From JANNRA01 sp031401035 (GTDB taxonomy: Bacteria > Desulfobacterota > Binatia > HRBIN30 > CADEER01), in the NCBI GenBank assembly GCA_031401035.1, contig JANNRA010000013.1:15326-79325 (forward strand): 64,000 bases of DNA, given 5' to 3'. The translations under genes and the position numbers were made by a program. The notes under the pieces were generated by a model. It searched no databases. It saw only the letters and a program-made list of their open reading frames with translations, and was not told the origin of the DNA. Below, in pieces: positions 27,702-35,970 of the stretch (positions are counted from its first letter, which is position 1; each line of letters opens with the position of its first letter).

Positions 27702-30182
27702 ATGAGAGCGGTGGGGTTGGTGCTGGTGGTCGGTACGATGACCCTGTTGCGTCCGCTGCTCGGCACCGCGCAACCGCTCGGCGGCGCCTTTGCGGTGAAT
27801 ACGACCACCATCGACCAGCAGATCGCGCCGGCCGTTGGTGCCGCCCCCGGCGGTAGCTTTGTCGTCGTCTGGGAGAGCTTCGACCAGGACGGCGACTACT
27901 GCGGGGTTTTCGGGCAACGCTTCAGCAGCACCGGCGTGGCGGCAGGTGCGGAGTTCCAGGCGCCCACCTCGAGCGCCGGACTGCAGGCAGTACCGGACGT
28001 CAGCGTCGCCGCCGACGGCGCCTTCGTCGTCGCCTGGCAGGGGTATGGCGACAGCGAGGCGAGCGACAACGCCGACATCTTCGTGCGACGATTCGCCAGC
28101 AACGGCGTCGCCAGTGGCGGCGAGACGCTCGTCAACCAGGACCCCGGCGCCTTCGAAGGCGCGGCGGCGCTGGCGGCGACGGGCGATGGCTTCGTCGTTG
28201 TCTGGGACGATTACGACGACGTCTTCGCGCGCCGCCTCGACGCCAGCGGCGCACCGCTCGGGGACGCCTTCCGGGTCAACACGACCACCGACGGTTTTCA
28301 GGGCTCGGCGGCCGTCGCCCCGCTCGGCAACGGCGGATTCGTCATTGCCTGGGAGGACGGCTATTTCGGCGGCAGCGGCGCCGGCGCAGATGGATCGGGC
28401 TATGGCATCTTCGCGCAGCGCTTCGACGGCGGCGGCGCGCCGGCCGGCGGCGAATTACAGGTCAACGAAGTCAGCACCGGCGGCCAGTATGCGGTTTCCC
28501 TGGCGCCGGCCGCCGGCGGCGGATTCGTGGTCGTCTGGCAGGGCTATCCGGTGAAAGAGGACGTCGATGTCGGCCTCTTCGGCCGCCGCTTCGATGCCGC
28601 GGGCACGCCGGTCGCCGGCGACTTCCGTATCGATCCGACGCCATCGGCCGATCCCGGCAGCCCGCAGGTCGCGGCCGACGCCGCCGGCAATTTCGTCGTT
28701 GCATGGAGTGCCGAGGCGACGCCCGGGGCGCCGACAACCATCCTGGCGCGGCGCTACGACGTCGGCGGCGCGGCCCTCGGGCCGGCCGAGGCGGTGGTTG
28801 CGACCTCAACGGTCGATCACCTGTCGCCGGCCGTGGCTGCGGCGAGCGACGGTCGCCAGATCGTCGCCTGGCGCCGCGGCGGCGGCCCTGATGACGCCGA
28901 TATCTTCGCGCAGCGCTTTGCGGCCATCAATCCGACACCGCTGCCGAGCGCCACGCCGAGCCGTACCGGCACCCCGACACGCACCGCGACTCCGGTTGCG
29001 ACAGCGAGTGTGACGGCGACGCCAACGGAGACGGTGACCGCGACACCGAGTCGCACGCGCACGGCGTCGCCGACCAGTTCGAGTACGGCCACGTCGACAC
29101 CGACCCGCACCGGCACACCGACCGGCACCGGGACGCGCACCGCCACGCCAACGCGCACGGCGACCAGCACGCCGTCGTCGACCGCCACCCCCAGCGCGAC
29201 GTTCAGCGCGACGCCCAGCGCGACGCCGTCGCCGACCAGGACCGCCTCGGTCACTCGCGCCGCCACCGCCACGGTCAGCGCGACGTCGAGTCACAGCGCC
29301 ACCCCGACCCGCACACCCAGCAGGACCAGCACGGCCTCACCACCGCCGAGCGCGACCGCCAGTCCGACCGCCACGTCGAGCGGCACGCCGACCAGCAGCG
29401 CGACCCGCAGCGGCACCGCCACCGCCCCGCCGACCGCGAGTGCCACGGCGACCAGGACCAACTCGCCGCCGCCGATGCCGACACACACCGATGCCCCGGC
29501 GCCGACGGCAACCATGCTCGACACCCCGGTTCCGACGGCGACTGGCACCGATTCCCCGGCGCCGACGTCGACCAGCACGGACACGCCGACGCCAACGACG
29601 ACTCGTACCAGTTCACCCACCGCGACGGCGACGAGAACCGACTCCCCCGTCGCGACGGCGACGAGAACGGATGCGCCCGCCGCCACCGCCAGCGCCACCG
29701 CCAGCGCGACGGCGACCGCGCCGCCCTCGGCGACCGCGAGCCCGACGGCCTCTCGCAGCGCGACGCCGCCGCCGACCGCCAGCGAATCGGCCACGCCGAG
29801 TGCGACCAGCACGCCGACGGCCGCCGCCGAGGCGACCGCGACGTCCTTGATGATGGCCAGCCCGACCGGCACAGCGTCGCCCACCGACACGGCCTCGCCC
29901 ACGCCAGCAGCGACCGACACGGCCGCGCCGAGCGCGACGCCGAGCCGGGTGCCGACGGCGTTGCCATGTCCCGGAGATTGCGACGGCGACGGCCAGGTGG
30001 CGATCACCGACCTTGTCATCGCCGTCGACATCGCCCTCGACGGCCGCCCGCCGCTTGCCTGTCCGGCCGTGGACGTCAACGGTGACGCGCGCGTCACCGT
30101 CGACGAACTGGTCGGCGCTGTCTCCGGCGCCTTGAGCGGCTGCGGGCCTGCCCTTGAAGGGACACGAATCGAGTCCAACTGA
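27702..30182 (+). CDS. Secreted repeat protein with Ser/Thr/Pro-rich linker and C-terminal dockerin-like module
   Basis: An 826-residue exported protein. A signal peptide (MRAVGLVLVVGTMTLLRPLL, cleaved near residue 25) is followed by about 380 residues of repeats of roughly 50 residues, each with a FVVVW/FVIAW strand and an F-x-RRFD/QRF strand, a propeller-like pattern. Residues about 410-755 are almost only T, S, P, A and R. Residues 756-813 form a Cys-bracketed pair of EF-hand-like loops (CPGDCDGDGQVAITDLV ... DVNGDARVTVDELV ... LSGC). The last module recurs in other proteins here and may be a cell-surface anchor or sorting signal. Function unknown. The ATG at 27702 is preceded by GGGAGG. 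Confidence 0.8.
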   Translation: MRAVGLVLVVGTMTLLRPLLGTAQPLGGAFAVNTTTIDQQIAPAVGAAPGGSFVVVWESFDQDGDYCGVFGQRFSSTGVAAGAEFQAPTSSAGLQAVPDVSVAADGAFVVAWQGYGDSEASDNADIFVRRFASNGVASGGETLVNQDPGAFEGAAALAATGDGFVVVWDDYDDVFARRLDASGAPLGDAFRVNTTTDGFQGSAAVAPLGNGGFVIAWEDGYFGGSGAGADGSGYGIFAQRFDGGGAPAGGELQVNEVSTGGQYAVSLAPAAGGGFVVVWQGYPVKEDVDVGLFGRRFDAAGTPVAGDFRIDPTPSADPGSPQVAADAAGNFVVAWSAEATPGAPTTILARRYDVGGAALGPAEAVVATSTVDHLSPAVAAASDGRQIVAWRRGGGPDDADIFAQRFAAINPTPLPSATPSRTGTPTRTATPVATASVTATPTETVTATPSRTRTASPTSSSTATSTPTRTGTPTGTGTRTATPTRTATSTPSSTATPSATFSATPSATPSPTRTASVTRAATATVSATSSHSATPTRTPSRTSTASPPPSATASPTATSSGTPTSSATRSGTATAPPTASATATRTNSPPPMPTHTDAPAPTATMLDTPVPTATGTDSPAPTSTSTDTPTPTTTRTSSPTATATRTDSPVATATRTDAPAATASATASATATAPPSATASPTASRSATPPPTASESATPSATSTPTAAAEATATSLMMASPTGTASPTDTASPTPAATDTAAPSATPSRVPTALPCPGDCDGDGQVAITDLVIAVDIALDGRPPLACPAVDVNGDARVTVDELVGAVSGALSGCGPALEGTRIESN
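28929..29960 (+). repeat. Low-complexity Ser/Thr/Pro/Ala-coding tract
   Basis: About one kilobase inside the secreted-protein gene built from degenerate ACG, GCG, AGC, CCG and CGC codons. It encodes a mucin-like linker with short degenerate units such as TATPTRT and SATPSATPS. The periodic codons also create long open frames on the other strand, which are not genes. Such tracts vary in copy number and may misassemble. Confidence 0.85.
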
Positions 30183-30225
30183 CGGGCCGGGGGAGCCTGC
30201 CGGCGGTCGCAGTCGTATTGTCACA

Positions 30226-31755
30226 TCAGGGCTGGTCCGCCCGCTCCGCTGGCAGCGTGAACGAGAACGTCATCCCTGCGCCGGCATTGGGTTCCGCCCA
30301 CAGGCGGCCACCGTGTGATTCGACGATGGTCCGGCTGATCGACAGCCCCATGCCCAGGCCGCTCGTCTTGGTGGTGAAGAACGGGGCGAAGACGCGCTGC
30401 ATCAAGGCGGCGGGGATGCCGATACCGGTGTCGCTCACCGCCACGCTGACGCCACCGCTGGGCGTCGCCTGCGCGCGCACGGCTATCAGCCCTGGGCGTC
30501 GCGTGATCGATTCGACGGCATTGCGCAGCAGATTGAGCATCACCTGTTCGATCTGGACGCGGTCGGCCAGGACGGGTGGCAGGCTGGGGGTAATGTCGAG
30601 GCGCACAGCGATGCCGCGTTCGGTGGCGTCAGGCCGTACCAATTGCGCCGCTTCATACGCCAGGGCGCCGATGTCGACGCTACTCTCGCCGGGCGGTTCC
30701 TTGCGGACCACGCGCTTCAGGCTGCGCACGATCTCACCGGCGCGCAGCGCCTCGGAGGCGATGCGGTCGAGCGCCTCGAGCACCTCGGGCGCCACCCCCA
30801 AGCCGTCCAGACGGTGCGTGCAGCCGCGGGCGTAGTTGACGATCGCGGCCAACGGCTGGTTCAGTTCGTGCGCGATGCTGGCCGCCATGTCGTCCATGGC
30901 GCTGACGCGCAGGACGTGCGCCAGCTCCGCCTGCCGCTGGCGCGATTCCTCCTCGGCGTGCTTGCGGGCGCTGATGTCGGAGATCGATCCCGCCATGCGT
31001 GCCGGGCGCGCCTGCGCGTCGCGGACAGTGCGGACGCGTGCCAGCAGCCAGCGGTACCCCCCACCAGCCTTGCGGGAGCGGAACTCGATCTCGAAGTGCG
31101 ACTGATCGGATTCCAGGTGCTGCTGCCAACGTTCGTGTGCGTGTAGCTGGTCGTCGGGGTGAACGCGCTCGGCGAAGTTGTTCGGGCCGGCGGGTTCGTC
31201 AGCCGACAGGTCGAGAAGCTCGCGCGAGCGCGGCGAGAGGAAGAGGCTTTGCGCACCCAGATGCCAGTCCCAGATGCCGTCCTTGACCCCCTCGACCGCC
31301 AGCGCGAAGCGCGCCTCGCTCTCGCGCAGGAGATCTTCGGCCCGTCGTTGCTCGGAGATGTCGCGCACGCTGACCAAGATCGCGCCGACATGCGGCTCGT
31401 CGAGGAGGCTCGTCGCGACGCCCTCCATCCAGTGGTACGTTCCGTCGCGGTGTGGCGCCCGATAGCGGAGGCGCACGACGCGCCGCGGCACCGTCAGCAA
31501 CTCGGCGAGCGCGGCCTCGCACATGGCGTGGTCGTCCGGGTGGATGAACTCGAGGTTGCGGCGCCCCTCGACCTCTGCCACCGGGTGGCCGAGCAGGCGT
31601 TCCATCGCCGGGCTGACGTAGAGCATGGTGCCGTCGACGCCGACCAGGACCACCACGTCGGACCCGAGTTCGACCATGGCCCGGAACTTCGCCTGCTCGG
31701 CGAGCGGGTCGGTCGCGCGCGGCGGCGCGGCGCTGGGTCGTCGATCCGTGCTCAT
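30226..31755 (-). CDS. PAS-PAS sensor histidine kinase, FixL-like
   Basis: A 509-residue soluble kinase. PAS domain 1 spans about 20-140 (LEFIHPDDHAM, then RYRAPHRDGTYHWMEGVA), PAS 2 about 145-265 (ERVHPDDQLHAHERW, GGGYRWLLARV), both with PAC-like tails. H296 in AASIAHELNQPLAAIVNYAR is the phosphoacceptor, followed by NLLRNAVESI (N box), VSDTGIGIP (G1) and FFTTKTSGLGMGLSIS (F/G2). No transmembrane helix is visible. The HELNQPL core is typical of FixL/TodS kinases that pair with FixJ/TodT regulators, and such a regulator is at 26.3 kb. ATG at 31755 is preceded by GGAGG at twelve bases, rather far. It is divergent from the FG-GAP gene. Confidence 0.9.
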   Translation of the reverse strand: MSTDRRPSAAPPRATDPLAEQAKFRAMVELGSDVVVLVGVDGTMLYVSPAMERLLGHPVAEVEGRRNLEFIHPDDHAMCEAALAELLTVPRRVVRLRYRAPHRDGTYHWMEGVATSLLDEPHVGAILVSVRDISEQRRAEDLLRESEARFALAVEGVKDGIWDWHLGAQSLFLSPRSRELLDLSADEPAGPNNFAERVHPDDQLHAHERWQQHLESDQSHFEIEFRSRKAGGGYRWLLARVRTVRDAQARPARMAGSISDISARKHAEEESRQRQAELAHVLRVSAMDDMAASIAHELNQPLAAIVNYARGCTHRLDGLGVAPEVLEALDRIASEALRAGEIVRSLKRVVRKEPPGESSVDIGALAYEAAQLVRPDATERGIAVRLDITPSLPPVLADRVQIEQVMLNLLRNAVESITRRPGLIAVRAQATPSGGVSVAVSDTGIGIPAALMQRVFAPFFTTKTSGLGMGLSISRTIVESHGGRLWAEPNAGAGMTFSFTLPAERADQP

Positions 31756-31846
31756 GGCGCCAGCTGTCCTCCGGTGTTTCGCCCGCCGGGCGAGAACTTT
31801 GCAACCGGCGTGCCTCAATCGGTCGGCGGTGGTACCGTCAATGTGA

Positions 31847-33808
31847 ATGACCGTGCCGACGCCGTGCCGTGCCGCCTGCCTGGCCCTCCTGCTCGCCGCC
31901 CTCCCAGCCGGGGCCGCCTGGGACGTCGGTGACACCGCCCAAACGGGACAGGCCACCGTCTATCTCCGCACCGCCGGCGGCGCCGGACTCGGCCTGCCGC
32001 TTGCCGCCGGCGATCTCGACGGCGACGGCCGCGACGACCTGATCCTGACGCCGATGAACGCCGACAGCGGTCCGACGCGCGACCGCTTCAGCGCCGGCGA
32101 GGTGGCAATCGTGTTCAGCGGCGCGACACCGACCGCTGTCCGCGACCTCGCCGCTCTCGATGCCGCCGCCCTGCCGGAGGACGTACTGCTGATCTACGGG
32201 GCCGGACTGTTCGACAATCTCGGCACCGAGGTCGCGACGGCCGATCTCGATGGCGACGGATTCGACGAGGCCATCCTCGGCGCCCAGTACGGCGATGGTG
32301 CCGACAACCAGCGCTTGGATGCTGGCGAGGTGTGGATCGTCTGGGGCGGCGCCCAGCGCGGTGGCCGCGTGCTCGATCTCGAGGCGCCGCCGGCTGGGGC
32401 GGTGACGCAGGTGGTTGGTGCCGATGCCGGCGACCGGCTCGGCGTCTGGGTCAGCGCCGCCGACGTGGATGGCGACGGCGTCGCCGATGCGCTGCTCGGC
32501 GCCGATCAGGCCGACGGCCCTGCCGAGGCGCGCCGGCACGCCGGCGCGACGTACGTGCTGTACGGCGGCACCGGAGTGCGCGCCGGCGCGGTCATTGACC
32601 TGCGCCTGCCGCTGGTGCCGGTGACGGAGATTCACGGCATCGATGCCGAGGACCACAGCGGCGCGACGGTGCGCGGCGCCGATGTCGACGGCGACGGTGT
32701 CGGCGACGTGCTGATCGGCGCCGGCCTCAACCGCTTGTCGGCGCAGAGCGACGCCAGCGGCGGATTCAGCGGGCACGGCCTGGCCGGCGGCGACGGCCCG
32801 GACAATCGGTGCGACCCGATCGGCCTCAACTGCGAGATCGGCGAAGCGTACATCGTCTTCGGCACGCGCGGTACCAGACCGGCGACGGTCGATCTCGCCG
32901 CGCCGCCGCCATCGACGGCGATCATCTACGGCGTCGACCGCTTCGACGCCTGGGGCGAAGAGCTCTTCGCCGGCGATTTCGATGGCGATGGGCGCGGTGA
33001 CGTCGCCATCGGCGCGCTCACCGCCGATGGGCCGGACAACACCCGGCCGACCGCCGGCGAGCTGGCGCTGGTGCGTGGCGACGCCAACGGTCTGCGCGGG
33101 GCGCGCATCGACCTGGCGCAGCCGCCGGCAAACGTCACTCTGTTCTACGGTGCCCGTTCCTCGGCCATCGCCGGCGATACCGCGCTGCTGCTCGACGTCG
33201 ACGGCGACGGCCGCGACGAACTGGTGATCGCCAGTCCGCAGGATGCCCCACGCGATGTCCTGCCACTGCGCTCGGTGGCGGGGACGGTGCTGGTGCTGTT
33301 CGGGACGGCGGCGCCGTTGCCGGCGACCATCGACCTGGCGGCGGTGCCGGCGGAGTTGGCGCACCTGGTCGTCAACGGCGCCGGCGCTGGCGATCTGCTC
33401 GCCTACAGCATGTCGGTCGGTGACCTGAACGGCGACGGGCTGCGCGATCTGGTCCTCAATGCCATGGGCGGCGACGGCTTCGAGGATCGCCTGGCGCAGG
33501 CCGGCGACGCCTACGTGCTCGACGCCGTCGCCCTCAGTCGCGCCGCCGGCCGCGAGGCGGCGACGCCCGGCCCGACGGTCCCTGCGACGCCGGTGCCGAC
33601 GCCAACGCAGCCGCCGACCTGCGCCGGCGATTGCGACGGCGACGCTGCGGTGGACATCGGCGAGCTCGTCATCGGTGTGAACATCGCCCTCGGTGCCGCC
33701 CCGGCCACATCGTGCGCGGCGGCCGATGCCAACGGCGACGGTACCGTGGCGGTCAACGAGCTCGTCGCCAGCGTCTCGCGCGCCCTCGACGGTTGTGCCG
33801 GACGCTGA
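31847..33808 (+). CDS. Secreted FG-GAP (integrin-alpha-like) repeat protein with dockerin-like C terminus
   Basis: A 653-residue exported protein. After a signal peptide (LALLLAALPAGAA, cleaved near 24) come about seven FG-GAP repeats, each with a calcium-loop core such as GDLDGDGRDDLILTP, ADLDGDGFDEAILG, ADVDGDGVADALLG and GDFDGDGRGDVAIG. These build a seven-bladed integrin-alpha-type propeller that binds calcium. A short Pro/Thr hinge (PTVPATPVPTPTQPP) leads to the Cys-bracketed tandem EF-hand module at 592-650. Probably an extracellular adhesion or binding protein. It starts 91 bases from the divergent kinase gene and ends 27 bases before the convergent peptidase. Confidence 0.85.
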   Translation: MTVPTPCRAACLALLLAALPAGAAWDVGDTAQTGQATVYLRTAGGAGLGLPLAAGDLDGDGRDDLILTPMNADSGPTRDRFSAGEVAIVFSGATPTAVRDLAALDAAALPEDVLLIYGAGLFDNLGTEVATADLDGDGFDEAILGAQYGDGADNQRLDAGEVWIVWGGAQRGGRVLDLEAPPAGAVTQVVGADAGDRLGVWVSAADVDGDGVADALLGADQADGPAEARRHAGATYVLYGGTGVRAGAVIDLRLPLVPVTEIHGIDAEDHSGATVRGADVDGDGVGDVLIGAGLNRLSAQSDASGGFSGHGLAGGDGPDNRCDPIGLNCEIGEAYIVFGTRGTRPATVDLAAPPPSTAIIYGVDRFDAWGEELFAGDFDGDGRGDVAIGALTADGPDNTRPTAGELALVRGDANGLRGARIDLAQPPANVTLFYGARSSAIAGDTALLLDVDGDGRDELVIASPQDAPRDVLPLRSVAGTVLVLFGTAAPLPATIDLAAVPAELAHLVVNGAGAGDLLAYSMSVGDLNGDGLRDLVLNAMGGDGFEDRLAQAGDAYVLDAVALSRAAGREAATPGPTVPATPVPTPTQPPTCAGDCDGDAAVDIGELVIGVNIALGAAPATSCAAADANGDGTVAVNELVASVSRALDGCAGR

Positions 33809-33835
33809 TTGTGGCGGGCGCGGCGCCTGTGCGGC

Positions 33836-35890
33836 TCACGCGTTGACGAGCGCCGCGGAGACGGCGTCGAGCAGCTCGGCGATCGACACCGCGCCGTCGC
33901 CGTCGCTGTCGGCCGCCGCGCAGCTCGCCGCGCTGGCGTCGCCGAGCGCAATGCGCACGGCGATCAGGAGTTCGGCGACGGAGACGCGCCGGTCTGCGTC
34001 GCAGTCCCCTGGCGTCGTGACGATCAGCGCGGCGAGGGCGGCGCCCGGATCGACCAGCCCGGCGCCCGCCAACGGATCTCGGCCCGGCGCCGCGACATCG
34101 CGCGCGGTGTCGCGCAGGAGGGCTGCGACCTCGGCCGGCGTCAGCCCTGGGGCGGCCTGGCGCAGCAGCGCGGCGACCGCCGCAACGACTGGCGCGGCGG
34201 CCGAGGTGCCGAAGAAGTTCGGCAGCCCGTTGTCGTCTCGGTCGATGCCGAAGAACGCGGTGTCGCCGCCATCGGGTGCGGCGAGATCGGGTTTGAAGCG
34301 CCGTACCGGCGCGTCCGGCAGCGCCGCGCCTGTCCCGTCGAAGTAGAACGGCAGCGCGCCACCACGGGCGCTGTAGGCCTGCACGTCGATCACCGCGTCG
34401 CCGCCGGCGAAGGCTCCGGCGCTGGCGATCTCGCGGACATCGATCGCCGCCGTGGCGATGGCGCCGGCACTCGCCGCATGGCCATAGAGCTGCGCCGCGT
34501 CGAAGCGGCCCGTTTCGAACGTGATCTGGCCCGCCTCGTTTGGGCAGCGCGGGCTGCTGACCGTGATGCGGAACGGAATCCCGACGGCACCGCAGACGTG
34601 GTCGACGGCGAGGTGGACGGTCGTCGCGGTGGCGGCGTGGAAGGTGAATATCTCCAGCGGGTCGCCGCCGCGGCCACCGCCGGGCGCGGCGCACCCCTGC
34701 GTATCGGTAGCCTGGGCGACGATGCGCGACTGGGCCGTGGCGGCGGAGAACAGATAGAGATCCAGATCGGTGGTTGCGCCGCCGCCGAGCACGCCGGAGA
34801 AGGGCTCGGCCCATTGCAGGACGGCGCGCACGCTGCAGCCGCCCGGGATGGTGATGGCGGCGAAGCGATCGCCGTCGCCGAAGTCGTGCAGGTCGGCGCC
34901 ATTCGGGCGCTCGCTGGCATCGCCATTCGGGCGCTCGCCGGCATCGCCATTCGGGTCGCTGTCGAGGAATCGCTGGTCGATGCCGTGCTGGCCGCTGTTG
35001 GCGGCGGCGGAGACGAAGACGGCGCCATCCGTCGCGACGTCGGCGGCGGCCTGCGCGACGATGCCATCCTGGAACATGGGCTCGGCGAAGAACATTACGT
35101 CGTCGACGATGATGTCGGCGCCGCAGCCGCGCAGCGCCAGAATGTTCTCGGCGAAGGTCGCTTCGTCGGGGAATGCGGTCGCGAACAGAAGTGACGCCCC
35201 CGGTGCGAGATCGTGGATGATCTCGCCCATGCCGCTGCCTTCGTCGGTGCCGCCGCGCGGGCCGGCGTCGAGGACGGTCACCGCCGCTGGCAGATCGCCG
35301 CTGCGTTGCGGCGCCGAGCCGCGCAGGGTGCGATCGCAGCCGCTGCCGCTGCTGGAACCACCGAGGTCGTTGGCGATGCTGTCGGACAGCATGCCGATGC
35401 GCACGCCGCTGCCGTCGACGCCGAAGCGGGCGCGCGTCGCGTCCCCCGCCAGGAGTGCGTCGACCTGGGTCTGCACCGAGCCGCTGGCGGTGACGCCGCC
35501 GTAGAGGGGATGGATGACGGTCAGGTCGGGCAGCGCGGCGAGCGCCGGCAGCGCCGTCAGGGGCACGCCTGCCACCAGACGCGCATAGCGATACGACACG
35601 CGTTCGAGGCGGGCGCCGATGGCGCTCGCCTGGGCGACCACGGCCGGCGTCAGGCGCCGGAAGCGCAGCTCGACGACGCGCTCGTCGCGGTCGAGCTGCA
35701 GCGCCGGCAGGGACGGGAACAGCGCCGGCGGCGCCGCCGGATCGACGGCGCGCAGGGCGCTCGCCACGCGGCTGAGACGCGCGTCCGCGGCGGGGCGGGC
35801 AGACGCGGGCAGGGCGGCAAACAGACAGAGGGTGGCCGCGGCCAGACCGGCGCGGGCGCCGGCCCGCGGCGAACAGAGGCGGCGGGGCAC
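33836..35890 (-). CDS. Secreted S53-like/subtilase-fold serine peptidase with dockerin-like C terminus
   Basis: A 684-residue exported protein with a signal peptide at 1-32. The catalytic domain has D170 (IGMLSDSI), E217 in DEGSGMGEIIHDLAPGA, the oxyanion region ADIIVDDVMFF, and the nucleophile S563 in FFGTSAAAP. In classical subtilases the second residue is His in HGT; here glutamate stands there, giving an Asp-Glu-Ser set like the sedolisin (S53)-like group. The C terminus (about 622-684) is the tandem EF-hand module but lacks the outer cysteines found in its sister modules. The GTG at 35890 overlaps its own GGAG, so the exact start is uncertain. It faces the FG-GAP gene. Confidence 0.82.
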   Translation of the reverse strand: MPRRLCSPRAGARAGLAAATLCLFAALPASARPAADARLSRVASALRAVDPAAPPALFPSLPALQLDRDERVVELRFRRLTPAVVAQASAIGARLERVSYRYARLVAGVPLTALPALAALPDLTVIHPLYGGVTASGSVQTQVDALLAGDATRARFGVDGSGVRIGMLSDSIANDLGGSSSGSGCDRTLRGSAPQRSGDLPAAVTVLDAGPRGGTDEGSGMGEIIHDLAPGASLLFATAFPDEATFAENILALRGCGADIIVDDVMFFAEPMFQDGIVAQAAADVATDGAVFVSAAANSGQHGIDQRFLDSDPNGDAGERPNGDASERPNGADLHDFGDGDRFAAITIPGGCSVRAVLQWAEPFSGVLGGGATTDLDLYLFSAATAQSRIVAQATDTQGCAAPGGGRGGDPLEIFTFHAATATTVHLAVDHVCGAVGIPFRITVSSPRCPNEAGQITFETGRFDAAQLYGHAASAGAIATAAIDVREIASAGAFAGGDAVIDVQAYSARGGALPFYFDGTGAALPDAPVRRFKPDLAAPDGGDTAFFGIDRDDNGLPNFFGTSAAAPVVAAVAALLRQAAPGLTPAEVAALLRDTARDVAAPGRDPLAGAGLVDPGAALAALIVTTPGDCDADRRVSVAELLIAVRIALGDASAASCAAADSDGDGAVSIAELLDAVSAALVNA
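34898..34955. repeat. 24-base tandem repeat inside the peptidase gene
   Basis: Two 24-base units (34898-34921 and 34922-34945, one mismatch) and a 10-base partial third unit. In frame they encode the direct repeat NGDAGERP / NGDASERP followed by NGAD. This looks like a recent in-frame duplication in a loop between the Asp/Glu and Ser parts of the peptidase domain. Confidence 0.85.
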
Positions 35891-35970
35891 CTCCGCTGTC
35901 TATCTGCCGCCACGAGGAGACGGAAGGCCGGCGTCGCTTTTCCGCCACCGCGCCGGTACAGTCCGAGGCT

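Noticed and set aside
29275..30178. Long minus-strand frames opposite the Ser/Thr/Pro tract
   Set aside because: They are a by-product of the repetitive ACG/GCG/AGC codons; the translations are low-complexity and have no start or domain support.
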